A stretch of 6,561 bases of DNA from DASVAL01 sp035649575 (GTDB lineage: Bacteria; Planctomycetota; UBA1135; UBA2386), in the NCBI GenBank assembly GCA_035649575.1, contig DASRJH010000206.1, forward strand, positions 1 to 6,561, written 5' to 3'. Below are positions 6,203-6,561 of the stretch, one piece after another. The position numbers were made by a program, and so were the translations under genes. The notes below the pieces were generated by a model, which worked only from the letters and a program-made list of their open reading frames with translations, made no database searches and was not told where the DNA came from. Every line of letters begins with the position of its first letter. Position 1 is the stretch's first letter.

Positions 6203-6561
6203 TCAGCGCGGCAGTGCTGCGAGGTTCGCGGTCGCATCGGTCTTTGCCTGCGCGATCCGATCGCGCGCGGCGCCCGTGATGCTCGCATCGGCGAGCATCT
6301 TGTCGGCGAGCTTGACCGCGCGTTCGTACATGCCGCGCGCCTTCTGCACGTTCTCGGGCGACGTCATGTGATACTGCAGGATCACGGCTGCGTCGTTCAG
6401 CAGCTGCGGTGAGTCGGGTTCCTTCTCGAGCGCGTTCTGGTAGGAGCTCCACGCTTCGGGAAAGCGCCCGGTCTCGCGGCAGAGGAAAGCGTGGTTGTTC
6501 CACGCGTCGGCCGAGTCCTTGAGGCAGGCGATGACGTGGTTGAGGTCGCGGCTGTTCTCGA
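6203..6561 (-). CDS. TPR-repeat protein, C-terminal fragment (5' end outside window)
   Basis: The last 118 codons of a longer gene are visible, open to the right edge, with the TGA at the complement of 6203-6205. Visible residues 17-50 (ADAWNNHAFLCRETGRFPEA and the following helix ending EKEPDS) form a recognisable tetratricopeptide repeat with the conserved Trp, Asn, Gly, Ala and Pro positions. A second, looser helical pair covers about 51-90 (PQLLNDAAVILQYH, then ARGMYERAVKLADKML), interrupted by a short insertion. The C-terminus ends ATANLAALPR. TPR proteins act as protein-binding scaffolds; the partner cannot be told from this fragment, and N-terminal domains such as a kinase or signal peptide may lie outside. 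The GTG at 6385 is an internal Val, not a start. Confidence 0.88.
   Translation of the reverse strand, partial: ENSRDLNHVIACLKDSADAWNNHAFLCRETGRFPEAWSSYQNALEKEPDSPQLLNDAAVILQYHMTSPENVQKARGMYERAVKLADKMLADASITGAARDRIAQAKTDATANLAALPR

Overview
The window is high-GC DNA (roughly two thirds G+C, judged by eye) packed with bacterial protein genes, several of them convergent with tiny gaps or overlaps. The gene set is an FeoB iron transporter, a small CPCC protein, an ECF sigma factor with a large membrane-anchored partner rich in Pro and Ala, an NRDE/TANGO2 protein and a TPR protein. Together with the base composition this suits a high-GC Planctomycetota or similar environmental lineage. That placement is inference: no rRNA or lineage-specific marker is present.

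Layout, left to right. (1) At 2-1438 (+) is the membrane half of FeoB, whose GTPase end lies outside the window. (2) At 1444-1740 (-) is a 98-aa CPCC protein that converges on feoB with 5 bp between them. (3) At 1741-1994 is a divergent intergenic region. It carries a 10-bp palindrome and a good match to an ECF-type promoter (GGAAC/GTCTG). (4) At 1995-2585 and 2582-4012 (+) are an ECF sigma factor and a translationally coupled, cysteine-free, single-pass membrane protein that is its probable anti-sigma factor. (5) At 3965-5302 (-) is a probably exported 445-aa protein whose C-terminal half hints at a six-hairpin glycosidase-like fold. Its 3' end overlaps the anti-sigma gene by 48 bp, and both stop codons lie in the arms of one 10-bp inverted repeat. 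(6) At 5441-6184 (+) is an NRDE/TANGO2-family protein, divergent from the preceding gene. (7) At 6203 to the right edge (-) is the C-terminal part of a TPR protein.

The only clear functional unit is the sigma/anti-sigma pair. A plausible reading is a cell-envelope stress or signal system: the membrane protein holds the sigma factor, and the sigma factor drives its own operon from the GGAAC/GTCTG site. The other genes look like unrelated housekeeping or accessory genes. I found no tRNA, rRNA, CRISPR array, insertion sequence or phage gene. The most noteworthy items are the unusual anti-sigma architecture, the candidate autoregulatory promoter and the shared inverted repeat at the convergent overlap. 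I do not see convincing evidence of a wholly new system.
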